Source of the DNA: Chromobacterium sp. IIBBL 290-4
Lineage (GTDB): Bacteria; Pseudomonadota; Gammaproteobacteria; Burkholderiales; Chromobacteriaceae
Assembly (NCBI RefSeq): GCF_024207115.1
Contig: NZ_CP100128.1
Span: 4,650,001-4,714,000, forward strand
Length of the DNA: 64,000 nucleotides
Reading direction: 5' to 3'
The position numbers and the translations under genes were made by a program. Of the stretch, positions 29,961-37,841 are shown in pieces; position 1 is the stretch's first letter, and every line of letters starts with the position of its first letter. The notes beneath the pieces were generated by a model that did not search any database, had not been told where the DNA came from, and saw nothing but the letters and a program-made list of their open reading frames with translations.

Positions 29961-30134
29961 AAGAAGCTGTTACTCACCGTCGGTCAGGGAACCTGTTAAT
30001 ATACCCGACTTGACCGGGCAGGCTCCACCCATCTGTGCGGGAATGGCGTCAAACTCGTGGTTTCCGCGTCATCCTTTTGCCCTCCAGGTCGTTAAAACCA
30101 GAACCCAACACCGCCAACGAATCTCGATTACCGC

Positions 30135-31496
30135 ATGAACGCCACCGAATTGCGGGCCAGCCTGGGGCTGGCCGGTATCTACGCCTTGCGCATGCTGGGC
30201 ATGTTTCTGATTCTGCCCGTCTTCGCGCTTTACGCCAAAACGCTGCAAGGCGCCGACAACCATACCCTGATCGGCCTGGCACTGGGCAGCTACGGCCTGA
30301 CCCAGGCCATTCTGCAGCTGCCGCTGGGCATGCTGTCCGACCGCATCGGCCGCAAAAAGGTGATCTACGGCGGCCTGATCCTGTTTGCGCTGGGCAGCTT
30401 CGTCGCCGCCGGCGCGCACGATATCGCCACGCTGACCATAGGCCGGGTCATCCAGGGCGCCGGCGCCATCTCCGCCGCCATCACCGCCCTGCTGGCCGAC
30501 CTGACCCGCGAAGAAAACCGCACCAAGGCGATGGCGATGATAGGCATGTCCATCGGCACCACCTTCGCCGCCAGCCTGGTGCTGGGCCCCATCCTGGCCA
30601 AATACATAGGCGTCAACGGCATCTTCGCCCTCACCGGCGCGCTATCGCTGGCCGCGCTGATAGGCGTGTGGCTAATCATCCCGGACCCGGTGCAGTCCCG
30701 TTTCCATTCGGACACCGAAGCCAACGCCAAGCGCCTGCCGGCCGTGTTGAAAAACAGCCAGCTGCTGCGCCTCAATTACGGCATCTTCGCGCTGCACGCG
30801 GCGCAGATGGCCATGTTCGTCACCGTGCCCTTCGCGCTGATCAAAACCGCCCATCTGGACAAATCCCAGCACTGGCAGGTTTACCTGCCGGTAACGGTGA
30901 TCGGCTTCATCCTGATGGTGCCGGCCATCATTTACGGCGAAAAGAAGGCCAAGCTCAAGCAGGTTTTCGTCGGCGCCATCGCGCTGATGACCGCCGCCCA
31001 GCTGGGCATGGCGCTGGCGCTGGACAGTTTCTGGATGATCGCCATCTGGCTGTCGCTGTATTTCATCGCCTTCAACATCCTGGAAGCCACCCTGCCCTCG
31101 CTGATCTCCAAGATCGCCCCGGCCGACGCCAAGGGCACCGCCATCGGCGTGTACAACACCTCGCAATCCTTCGGCCTGTTCCTGGGCGCGGCGGCCGGCG
31201 GCTGGCTGTACAGCCACTACGGCCCGGCCGGCGTGTTCGGCTTCACCACGCTGCTGATGCTGTCCTGGCTGGTATGGTCGTTAGGCATGCAGCCGCCCAA
31301 AGCGGTGCGCTCGGTGATGTTCCATATCGGCGAAGCCTGGCATGGCGACGCGGACACCCTATCGCACGAGTTGGCCAGCGTGGCCGGCGTGCACGAGGCC
31401 GTGGTGGTTCTGGCCGACCGCGTGGCTTATCTCAAGGTATCGCAACAGCAATGGGATGAAACGGAAGTGAAGCGCCTGATCGCCGCCACCTTCTAA
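30135..31496 (+). CDS. MFS transporter, YajR-like
   Basis: Twelve-helix inner-membrane major-facilitator protein of 453 residues. Motif A is visible as GMLSDRIGRKKVIYGGL (about residue 69). After helix 12 there is a cytoplasmic C-terminal domain of about 65 residues (HELASVAGVHEAVVVLADRV) like the YAM domain of E. coli YajR. That extra domain and the length (YajR is 454) support the call. Likely a proton-coupled drug or metabolite exporter; the substrate is unknown. Confidence 0.88.
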   Translation: MNATELRASLGLAGIYALRMLGMFLILPVFALYAKTLQGADNHTLIGLALGSYGLTQAILQLPLGMLSDRIGRKKVIYGGLILFALGSFVAAGAHDIATLTIGRVIQGAGAISAAITALLADLTREENRTKAMAMIGMSIGTTFAASLVLGPILAKYIGVNGIFALTGALSLAALIGVWLIIPDPVQSRFHSDTEANAKRLPAVLKNSQLLRLNYGIFALHAAQMAMFVTVPFALIKTAHLDKSQHWQVYLPVTVIGFILMVPAIIYGEKKAKLKQVFVGAIALMTAAQLGMALALDSFWMIAIWLSLYFIAFNILEATLPSLISKIAPADAKGTAIGVYNTSQSFGLFLGAAAGGWLYSHYGPAGVFGFTTLLMLSWLVWSLGMQPPKAVRSVMFHIGEAWHGDADTLSHELASVAGVHEAVVVLADRVAYLKVSQQQWDETEVKRLIAATF

Positions 31497-31513
31497 ACCC
31501 GGATGGCTGCAAA

Positions 31514-31553
31514 CAACAAGGGCGGCCCGCTGCACAGCGGGACCGCCCTTGTT
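31514..31553. terminator. Bidirectional terminator between MFS and OmpA-like genes
   Basis: AACAAGGGCGG..CCCGC pairs with GCGGG.CCGCCCTTGTT, a 15-17 base-pair stem between two convergent genes. T-runs are modest on both sides. Confidence 0.7.
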
Positions 31554-31571
31554 ACATCCGCAGCCGGATGA

Positions 31572-32246
31572 TTACTTCTGCGGCTGCGCCGGCTCGGCCA
31601 CGTAGATTTCCACGCGGCGGTTCATCGCCCGGCCGGACACGGTGCCATTGTCGGCCACCGGCTCGCGCGAGCCTTTGCCGTCTATGCCGATGCGGCCGAT
31701 GTCCACCCCGCGGGACGCGATATAGCTCTGCGTCGCCTTGGCGCGGTTGATCGACAGCGGCTCGTTGATGGCGTCGGTGCCGGTGTTGTCGGTATGGCCG
31801 ATGATGTTGACCGAGGTCACCGGGTTTTGCTGCAGCGTCGTCGCCAGCTTGTCCAGCACCGGCTTCAGGCTGGGCTTGAGCGCGTAGCTGCCGGTGTCAA
31901 AGGAGGCGTCGCTAGGGATATTGATCTTCAAGCGGTTGTCGGCAGTCTGGCTCACGCCTATGCCGGTGCCCTTGGTGGCCTGCTCCATCGCCTCTTTCTG
32001 CTTCTGCATGTGCTGCGACCACATATAGCCGCCGCCCGCGCCCAGCAGGCCGCCGATGGCCGCGCCGGTAGCCGCGCTGCGGCCGCTATGGCCGCCCGCC
32101 GTCAAGGCGCCGATGGCCGCGCCCACAGTGGCGCCGATGGCCGCGCCGCCGCCCACGCCCTTCTGCGTGTCGCTCATATTGGCGCAGCCGCCCAAACCCG
32201 CCACGCTTGCGGCAACCAAAAGCGATACCAGCGTATTCTTCATCAT
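31572..32246 (-). CDS. OmpA-family outer-membrane lipoprotein
   Basis: Lipoprotein of 224 residues. Signal peptide ends in lipobox LGGC (Cys 21). Residues about 30-75 are a glycine-zipper stretch (GAAIGATVGAAIGALTAGG, GAAIGGLLGAGGGY) that may insert into the membrane. The C-terminal OmpA domain binds peptidoglycan (IIGHTDNTGTDAINEPLSIN; RAMNRRVEIYV). Such YiaD-type proteins tether the outer membrane to the wall. A good AAGGATGAG ribosome site lies upstream; the ATG is doubled, so either is usable. Confidence 0.92.
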   Translation of the reverse strand: MMKNTLVSLLVAASVAGLGGCANMSDTQKGVGGGAAIGATVGAAIGALTAGGHSGRSAATGAAIGGLLGAGGGYMWSQHMQKQKEAMEQATKGTGIGVSQTADNRLKINIPSDASFDTGSYALKPSLKPVLDKLATTLQQNPVTSVNIIGHTDNTGTDAINEPLSINRAKATQSYIASRGVDIGRIGIDGKGSREPVADNGTVSGRAMNRRVEIYVAEPAQPQK

Positions 32247-32698
32247 GCTCTCATCCTTTCAAACAGATTCGAAAACAGACCGCGCGGAGGCCCACAGGTT
32301 CCCCTGCCGCTCGCCAAACTTGCACATTGTTTTACAGATTACGCCCAATCCCGCCGCAACCCAAGAAATGCCGCCGCGGCGGACATCCGCCCTGGCTGCC
32401 GCCCCGGCCCGGCGCAATCCATCGCCATAAAGCCTGGATCAAGGCGGCAAATTTCCCTCCAAAGCCATCCGAGCCGGAACCATAGCCGTGTATAATGCTC
32501 CCCAATCGCCAGGCTTGGTCCATGCGGCGAATGCGCGACAAGCGACCCCGCGCTCAGCTGGCCTTTTGGTAGAGGCGCTGCCGCTGCCGCGGAAAAGTTT
32601 GGGGTAAGATCAGCGGATGCCAGACCGCGCCCCCGCCCCAACAAGCGCATGCCGACCATGGCGCAGGCCGAACAGTTTGAATTTATCCGGAGAATTGA
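32247..32698. other. Intergenic region between OmpA-like gene and ssb
   Basis: This 452-base gap lies between two divergent genes. A consensus -10 hexamer TATAAT is at 32491-32496, without a clear -35, and probably serves ssb, giving a leader of about 190 bases. I see no other conserved element or ORF with coding character here. Confidence 0.45.
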
Positions 32699-33166
32699 AT
32701 GAACAGCATCACCTTTGACGGCCGCCTGGCCGCCGACGCCGAACTGCGCTACACCCCGAGCGGCGAACCCGTTCTGTCGTTCCGCGTGGCCAGCGACATC
32801 GGCTTCGGCGAACGCAAGTCCACCAACTGGTTCAGCTGCCAGGTATGGGGCAAGCGCGGTGAATCGCTGAAGAACTACCTGGCCAAAGGCCAACAAGTGA
32901 CCGTATACGGCCAACTGACCCTGCGCGAATGGCAGGACAAAGACGGCAACAAACGCCTGTCCCCGGACGTGCGCGTCAACGAACTGAGCCTGCAAGGCGG
33001 CCGCAATGAAATGGGCGCCTCCTCCGGCGGCATGGGCGGCGGCATGGATGATGGCTACGGCTACAACGCCCCGGCCCCGCGCCAGGAAGCCCCGGCCGCC
33101 CCGCGCCGCCAGGAGCCGAAAGCCGCTCCGCGCATGGACGACATGGACGACGACATTCCGTTCTGA
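32699..33166 (+). CDS. ssb: Single-stranded DNA-binding protein
   Basis: Homotetrameric ssDNA-binding protein of 155 residues needed for replication, repair and recombination. Residues 1-105 are the OB fold (MNSITFDGRLAADAELRYTP; TNWFSCQVWGKRGESLKNYL). Then a Gly/Pro/Gln-rich linker (GGMGGGMDDGYGYNAP) and the acidic tip DDMDDDIPF, which recruits partner proteins. A GGAGAATTG ribosome site is close to the ATG. It ends at a terminator that marks the left border of the island. Confidence 0.96.
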   Translation: MNSITFDGRLAADAELRYTPSGEPVLSFRVASDIGFGERKSTNWFSCQVWGKRGESLKNYLAKGQQVTVYGQLTLREWQDKDGNKRLSPDVRVNELSLQGGRNEMGASSGGMGGGMDDGYGYNAPAPRQEAPAAPRRQEPKAAPRMDDMDDDIPF

Positions 33167-33193
33167 GAGGAACCAGATCGTTAGTTGTTAAAT

Positions 33194-33249
33194 AAGACCG
33201 AAAAACTCTGTGCAATCAGTAGATTGCACTTGGTTTTCCCGGTCTTTTT
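33194..33249 (+). terminator. Terminator after ssb
   Basis: A long imperfect hairpin: AAGACCG...GTGCAATC pairs with GATTGCAC...CCGGTCTT around AGTA, and is followed by TTTTCTTT. This is the last feature with core-genome character before island A. Confidence 0.75.
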
Positions 33250-33328
33250 CTTTACGTTCAAAATTTACATCACCGGAACCGTGCCGCTATCGTAAAGTCC
33301 TGTCATCTGACGAGCCAGGAGAAGTGCG

Positions 33329-33716
33329 GTGATCACGTTTTCCATTCGTGTAGTACGGATGCAGTCCGGTGAGCACATCCCCCTGCTCGTGTCCGGCGGC
33401 CCCCTCGGACTACCAGTTCCCCTCGCAACCCGTTATGTCCTGGCCCAGTTCCGGCCCAAGGGCCTGTAAAGTCAGCAGCACCCGCCAACGGCTCTCCGCC
33501 TTAGCCCTTGCCTACAACACTTTCTTTGCTAAGCATGGTATCCAACTTGACGAACGGGCAGCCAAGCATCAGTTCCCAAGTCAGAAGGAGTTGGTAGCCC
33601 TCTCCGATTACTGTCAGCAGTCGCAAAAGAATGGGCAACAACGCGCAGTCGGCTCCGACTATGCAGTGCTGACCCACTCAGATGAGCACGATTGCAAATC
33701 AGGACTTCACAAATGA
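33329..33716 (+). pseudogene. Frameshifted N-terminal fragment of a tyrosine recombinase
   Basis: A GTG start with a good AGGAG site opens a reading frame of 46 codons (FSIRVVRMQSGEHIPLLVSG, then LPVPLATRYVLAQFRPKGL) that stops at 33469. The next frame continues the same kind of sequence (RLSALALAYNTFFAKHGIQL, then DERAAKHQFPSQKELVALSD) to about 33640 before turning into unrelated residues. Joined, these match the SAM-like N-terminal domain of transposon-type phage integrases. The catalytic domain is missing. So this is a frameshifted and truncated remnant, which probably marks the left end of island A. The frame from 33369 is not an independent gene. Confidence 0.72.
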
Positions 33717-33870
33717 TTACTGTTTAATTACAACACAAGGACAAGCAGGAAAAATTTTTGTGTAACACCGTTTACAAAAATATGCCATTTAGTTATTATT
33801 GATTCGCTACACCATTTGACTCAATAACCAGTGCCATAGTTTTGCATCATTTATGGCTTTTGGTGAAAAC

Positions 33871-33899
33871 TTGACATGTATTAATTAGCCTCATAAAAA
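33871..33899 (+). promoter_or_regulatory. Putative promoter of the double-glycine peptide gene
   Basis: TTGACA at 33871-33876 and TAAAAA at 33894-33899 are spaced by 17 bases within AT-rich DNA, about 95 bases before the peptide gene. The 5' flank from 33717 shows no ORF and nothing else recognisable. Confidence 0.45.
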
Positions 33900-33992
33900 G
33901 TACATTCAATTCAAGATTGAAAGTCAGAGCATAGCAACCGTGAGTCAATATTGCAGCACGTGTTAATTTTGGGAATTCTTAGGAGGAATAAA

Positions 33993-34250
33993 ATGCAAGA
34001 ACTGGACATCAATACAATTGACTACATTTCCGGCGGCGGATACGGAGATAATTTCAATCAATGCATGGCTACTAACCTAACCGGCAGTGGCTTGGCAAGG
34101 TCATTTGCATTTGGAGCTATCGGCGGTGCCGTCGGAGGCTTTGCTCTTGGCGGCCCAATTGGGGCTGCCATCGTTGGCTTTTCCGCCGGCGGAATAAGCG
34201 TAGGAAGATCTGCCCTGCGTACAATGGAAAGATGTGCCATCATGCAGTAA
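33993..34250 (+). CDS. Double-glycine-leader peptide, putative class II bacteriocin/microcin precursor
   Basis: 85 residues. The first 15, MQELDINTIDYISGG, have the form of a double-glycine leader (EL near the start, hydrophobic spacing, GG at the end) cleaved by C39-type peptidase exporters. The predicted mature part, GYGDNFNQCMAT onward, is rich in Gly and Ala with GxxxG-like runs (GAIGGAVGGFALGGPIGAAI), as in pore-forming two-peptide bacteriocins, and has two cysteines that could form a disulfide. A near-perfect AGGAGG site precedes this ATG and decides against an upstream one. No peptidase exporter is nearby. The bacteriocin role is inferred. Confidence 0.72.
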   Translation: MQELDINTIDYISGGGYGDNFNQCMATNLTGSGLARSFAFGAIGGAVGGFALGGPIGAAIVGFSAGGISVGRSALRTMERCAIMQ

Positions 34251-34260
34251 TTTTTTCCAG

Positions 34261-34286
34261 AAAGGTCCGAAATTTTCGGATCTTTT
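34261..34286 (+). terminator. Hairpin after the double-glycine peptide gene
   Basis: GGTCCGAAA and TTTTCGGATC form a short stem followed by TTTTCG. It could end or attenuate transcription before the next small gene, as is common after peptide-precursor genes. Confidence 0.5.
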
Positions 34287-34305
34287 CGCATCTAAATTAA
34301 ATATT

Positions 34306-34617
34306 ATGAAAAAAATATACCAATGCCCCAATTGCAAAAATGCCTCTTTTTCATTTTATGAAAAACTGAGCATCGGACCAGCATCCTATCGCATTTGCCC
34401 CTACTGCAAAGAAAACATTTCCGTACCTATCCTTGCTAGCACTATATCAATCGCACCATTTATACTATCAATAGCATCTCCTCTATACTTGGGCTGGCAT
34501 TGGAAATGCCTTGTTATATTCGGACTTTCATTTTTACTGACCACCATTCTATGGAGTCGATTTACACCCCTTGTTATCAAAAAAAACCATGGCCTGAATA
34601 TTTCAAAATGGTGGTAG
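34306..34617 (+). CDS. Zinc-ribbon membrane protein, possible immunity protein
   Basis: 103 residues. Residues 6-40 are a zinc ribbon with paired CPNC and CPYC (MKKIYQCPNC, RICPYCKENISVP). Two hydrophobic segments follow (ISIAPFILSIASPLYLGW and LVIFGLSFLLTTILW), so the ribbon should face the cytoplasm with a membrane hairpin behind it. It lies 55 bases after the double-glycine peptide gene, in the same direction. Small membrane proteins in that position are often immunity proteins; here the function is a guess. Low GC, in contrast with the core genome. An upstream in-frame ATG overlaps the terminator and was not used. Confidence 0.65.
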   Translation: MKKIYQCPNCKNASFSFYEKLSIGPASYRICPYCKENISVPILASTISIAPFILSIASPLYLGWHWKCLVIFGLSFLLTTILWSRFTPLVIKKNHGLNISKWW

Positions 34618-34830
34618 ATACATGACTATTGGTTAGTGAGATGGGCACCTCACTCCGCAACCAACTAGGCGTTGAACAATCACAAGATGATGCCGTAAGA
34701 AAGAGGCCAGCTGCTTGGCCGTGCGCGACGAATCGCCAGCCTCGACAGCCGCTCGCATCACCGTGAACTAGGCGCATAGCGGCAATGGCATTGCAAGGTC
34801 GTATGAAGAATACTGTGTAAACCAACCATT
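34618..34830. other. Gap before the IS element
   Basis: Just over 200 bases without a convincing ORF, RNA or repeat. It may hold sequence displaced by the insertion. Confidence 0.3.
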
Positions 34831-34871
34831 ACTGAACCGCCCCGGGTTTCGCGGAGGCTGTTTTGTGTGAG

Positions 34872-35774
34872 TCAGACCAGCACGGCCTGCTCACTCAGAC
34901 TGCGATAGTAGTTTGCTTCTGCCTCCGCCGGTGGAATGTAACCGATCGGCGCCAGCAAGCGGTGGTGATTAAACCACGCCACCCATTCCAACGTCGCCAG
35001 CTCCACCGCCTCCAGGCTCTTCCACGGCCCGAGCCCGTGAATGACCTCCGCCTTGTACAAGCCATTGATCGTCTCGGCCAGCGCGTTGTCGTAGCTATCG
35101 CCCGTGCTGCCGACTGAGGGCTCGATGCCCGCCTCGGCCAGCCGTTCGCTCTAGCGGATCGAGACATATTGCGAGCCGCGATCACTGTGGTGGATCAAAG
35201 CGTCGCGACTCGGCTGCCGCGCCCACAGCGCCTGCTCCAGCGCGTCGAGCACAAACTCGGTGTGCATGCTGCGACTGACGCGCCAGCCAACGATAAAGCG
35301 GGCGAAGACGTCAACGACGAAAGCGACGTAGACGAAACCCTGCCAGGTCGACACATAGGTGAAGTCCGAGACCCATAGCTGGTTTGGCCGCTCCGCGACA
35401 AACTGCCGGTTGACCCGGTCGAGCGGGCACGCTGCCGCCGGATCGGGGCGAGTAGTGCGAACCGCCTTGCCGCGGATCACGCCACGCAAGCCAAGCTGCC
35501 GCATCCGTCGCTCGACGGTGCAGCGCGCCACCGCGATCTGTTCGCGCCGGAGCTGACGCCAAACCTTGTCGGCGCCATACACCTGTTGGTTGATCTGCCA
35601 GACACGCTCAATCTCGACGCTTAATCTGTCGTCACGCTGGGCTCGAGGGCTGCGCAAGGCAGGGTCTCGCTGCCGGGCGATATAGCGGCGATAGGCGGAC
35701 GGGGCGACCTGCAAGACCCGGCAGATCGGCTCGACCCCAAGCGTGTCGCGGTGCGTGTCAATGAAGGCCCTCAC
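34872..35774 (-). pseudogene. IS3-family transposase OrfB, nonsense-disrupted
   Basis: The frame is 300 codons from GTG at 35774 (overlapping the orfA stop) to 34872. It encodes the DDE integrase core: first Asp in LWVSDFTYVSTW, second in IHHSDRGSQY, and the catalytic Glu in NALAETINGLYKAEVI. An in-frame TAG at 35153-35151, where the family has Tyr (SIR-stop-SERLAEAG), separates the Glu from the two Asp residues. The protein is therefore truncated to 207 residues and should be inactive unless read through. Confidence 0.88.
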
Positions 35775-36094
35775 GACTTGAAGCGGCGGTCGAGCTCCGC
35801 CTGCGCGAAAAATGCGCTGGCCAGCCGAAGGATTTCGTTGGCCTTCTTCAGTTCGCGCACTTCGCGCTCGAGTTCTTTGACGCGGGCGGCTTCGGTGCCT
35901 GCCGGGCCATCGTTCTGACCGGTATTGCGCTCTTGCTGGCGAATCCAGCGGCGCAGTGTTTCAGCGGTGCAGCCGATCTTGGAGGTGATCGAAACGATCG
36001 CGGCTCACTGCGACTCGTACTGATCCTTAGCGTCAAAGACCATGCGCACAGCGCGCTCGCGAACTTCCGGGGAAAACTTGGTGGATTTGCTCAT
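35771..36094 (-). pseudogene. IS3-family OrfA, nonsense-disrupted
   Basis: A 107-codon frame starting [20 protein letters not shown], the helix-turn-helix transposase OrfA. Codon 30 (36007-36005) is TGA where Trp is expected in the family (YESQ-stop-AAIVSI). The rest (CTAETLRRWIRQQE, then the leucine-zipper VKELEREVRELKKANEILRL) is intact. The stop removes both the end of the DNA-binding helix and the region needed for frameshifting into OrfB. Confidence 0.85.
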
Positions 36095-36155
36095 AGCTCC
36101 ATTCTCTCAAGTGAGGGAGCCTCCGCGAAACCCGGGGCGGTTCAGTCCCACATCC

Positions 36156-37841
36156 TCAAAATGGCAGCACAAAAGGCAAATGATCTCCAATCAGGGTACG
36201 CCCTACGGGGGAACTGCCTGATTGGGATCGCGCGAAATCGGGCACGATAACCCTGCAGGCCCACCACGACGAAAATATCTTGGGAAAATCGTACACGTAG
36301 GCACTATAGCCGTGATCACGTAACGAACCCAGAGATGTTTCCAAATCGGTGGCATCGACCAGACGCTCAAATTTCTGCAGAGACAGAGTCGGCTGGCTCA
36401 TCAAGTATCCATGCAGCAGGTGAAACGCAACGGGATCCACGCACCCTTGGTATTCCAGAGAGAGCTGGTCTCCACCATGAAGCTCAGCGGACAAGCGCAA
36501 TAGCAGTTGCGCCGCCTCGATGTACGCAGCTTCGGCGGCAGCTTCCATCGAAATACCGCTACCAGTACCTCGTGTCCAGAGACCTCGAAGGTGGTCAAAG
36601 ACAAAGCAGTGGGCCACGGGCGCATGAAGTCGCTCTGGATAGGTGAAAACCAAAGCCTGGTACTCAGCACCTCTGGATGTATGAGTCCTCCGCGAAGAAA
36701 AGGCCTGCTCCAATTCAGCGCATCGAACCGCCGACGCGAGATGGGTGATGCCTGGATAGAAGTTGTGTCGTTCGATACACTCATACAGCGCTGTACGATG
36801 CGCTTCGCGGAGCGAGGTGTGGGCAGCCAAGCCCGTAGTGTCCGAGCGGAAGCGCCGCCCAGCATCAAATGGCCCCAGAACGACCAATTCATGCGGGACG
36901 AGTCGGCGGTCGCTAGAGTCAAGCAGGTTCACAACCTCTACTTCTGGGCCTGCTTGGTCAGTTACGCCGACGATCCGCTCCACATGCCAGTGTTCGTCCG
37001 ACAGTGCCTGCTTTGCTGTCTTTTCAGAGGTTCGCACACACGGTGCCGAACCCCACGCTGACAGGCGTTCGACACACTCCCCAATCAAACGAATAGCAGC
37101 TGCGGCAGGCTTTGAGCCTTTGCCTGAACAAACCGCCAATTCGTCCGGTTGAATATGAGGCACAAGGGCAGACCGGTGACAAATACCGAGCTCATCACAC
37201 TGCTGATCGTCGGCACCGTATAGAACCCCCTTGCTCCATGCGTGCAAGTCAGCAGTATCAGTTGGCCGCAATGGTTCTAGATCCGTCGGCCAGCCCAGCG
37301 CCACCGTACGCCCGGACTCAAGCAACACTGCAGTGCGACACGGATCAGCACTATCAAGAAGTTGGACGACGGCGGCCTCCAGTCGTTGCGGGTGTCGGAC
37401 CCAGAAGCCCGCACTGGTGGGTACTTCACGCCATCCGACAAGCGACTCGATTTCGGCGAGTGGACGACAGCGAGCAAGAACCTCAAGGTACGCCTGTACA
37501 TCAGATTCTCCTGCAAACACCGGCCCAATGTGGAAGCCCTCTTCGCTCTCACCGCTCCAGACTATGGGGAACTCTAACGCGCCCTCCAAGGCCTGCTCTA
37601 TCGCTTTCCGCCCGTCCGTCTGCATCAATACAACTTCACGCCCTGCAAAGCTCAAAAAGCTGGGACGAAACGGATCTTGTGGCAAAGGCTGGCTAGGTGG
37701 ATCGCCGGCTCCATGCACTAGCACCAAATCTTCGTAGGCAACGTGATTGGGGTCATGGAACACACTGTTGGGAACACCATTTTCCTCCCCGACTTTAACC
37801 ATCAGGTAGCGTGGGCACAGTTGCAGGTGTCCTTCGCTCAT
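36156..37841 (-). CDS. YcaO-family cyclodehydratase-like protein
   Basis: 561 residues. The YcaO domain covers about residues 225-560, with the three ATP/Mg regions visible: [20 protein letters not shown] followed by ER (about 236), [20 protein letters not shown] (332), and [20 protein letters not shown] (428). YcaO enzymes activate a peptide amide with ATP to form azoline, thioamide or amidine. Residues 1-200 may be a degenerate E1/ocin-ThiF-like partner region ([14 protein letters not shown] resembles its end, but the zinc cysteines are missing). The C-terminus LPFVLPF lacks the PxPxP seen in azoline formers. ATG overlaps the cupin stop (ATGA). Last gene of a peptide-MFS-cupin-ycaO cassette. 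Confidence 0.88.
   Translation of the reverse strand: MSEGHLQLCPRYLMVKVGEENGVPNSVFHDPNHVAYEDLVLVHGAGDPPSQPLPQDPFRPSFLSFAGREVVLMQTDGRKAIEQALEGALEFPIVWSGESEEGFHIGPVFAGESDVQAYLEVLARCRPLAEIESLVGWREVPTSAGFWVRHPQRLEAAVVQLLDSADPCRTAVLLESGRTVALGWPTDLEPLRPTDTADLHAWSKGVLYGADDQQCDELGICHRSALVPHIQPDELAVCSGKGSKPAAAAIRLIGECVERLSAWGSAPCVRTSEKTAKQALSDEHWHVERIVGVTDQAGPEVEVVNLLDSSDRRLVPHELVVLGPFDAGRRFRSDTTGLAAHTSLREAHRTALYECIERHNFYPGITHLASAVRCAELEQAFSSRRTHTSRGAEYQALVFTYPERLHAPVAHCFVFDHLRGLWTRGTGSGISMEAAAEAAYIEAAQLLLRLSAELHGGDQLSLEYQGCVDPVAFHLLHGYLMSQPTLSLQKFERLVDATDLETSLGSLRDHGYSAYVYDFPKIFSSWWACRVIVPDFARSQSGSSPVGRTLIGDHLPFVLPF

Larger units (their letters stand above)
34831..36146 (-). mobile_element. Decayed IS3-family insertion sequence
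   Basis: A 1316-base element bounded by perfect 29-base inverted repeats. The left begins ACTGAACCGCCCCGGGTTTC at 34831 and runs to 34859; the right is its exact complement at 36118-36146. It carries orfA and orfB of the IS3 type, both with an in-frame stop. Flanking triplets (ATT left, CCC right) do not match, so no target duplication is seen, which suggests later rearrangement or deletion. The right end lies 9 bases from the ycaO stop. Confidence 0.9.

Noticed and set aside
29985..30010. LexA box between uvrA and the MFS gene
   Set aside because: CTGTTAATATAC gives one half only; the second ACAG half is missing.
33369..33716. Stand-alone 115-residue gene
   Set aside because: It is the second part of a frameshifted recombinase fragment whose first part lies in another frame from 33329.
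34826..36150. Target-site duplication around the IS
   Set aside because: Flanks ATT and CCC do not match at 3 or 4 bases.
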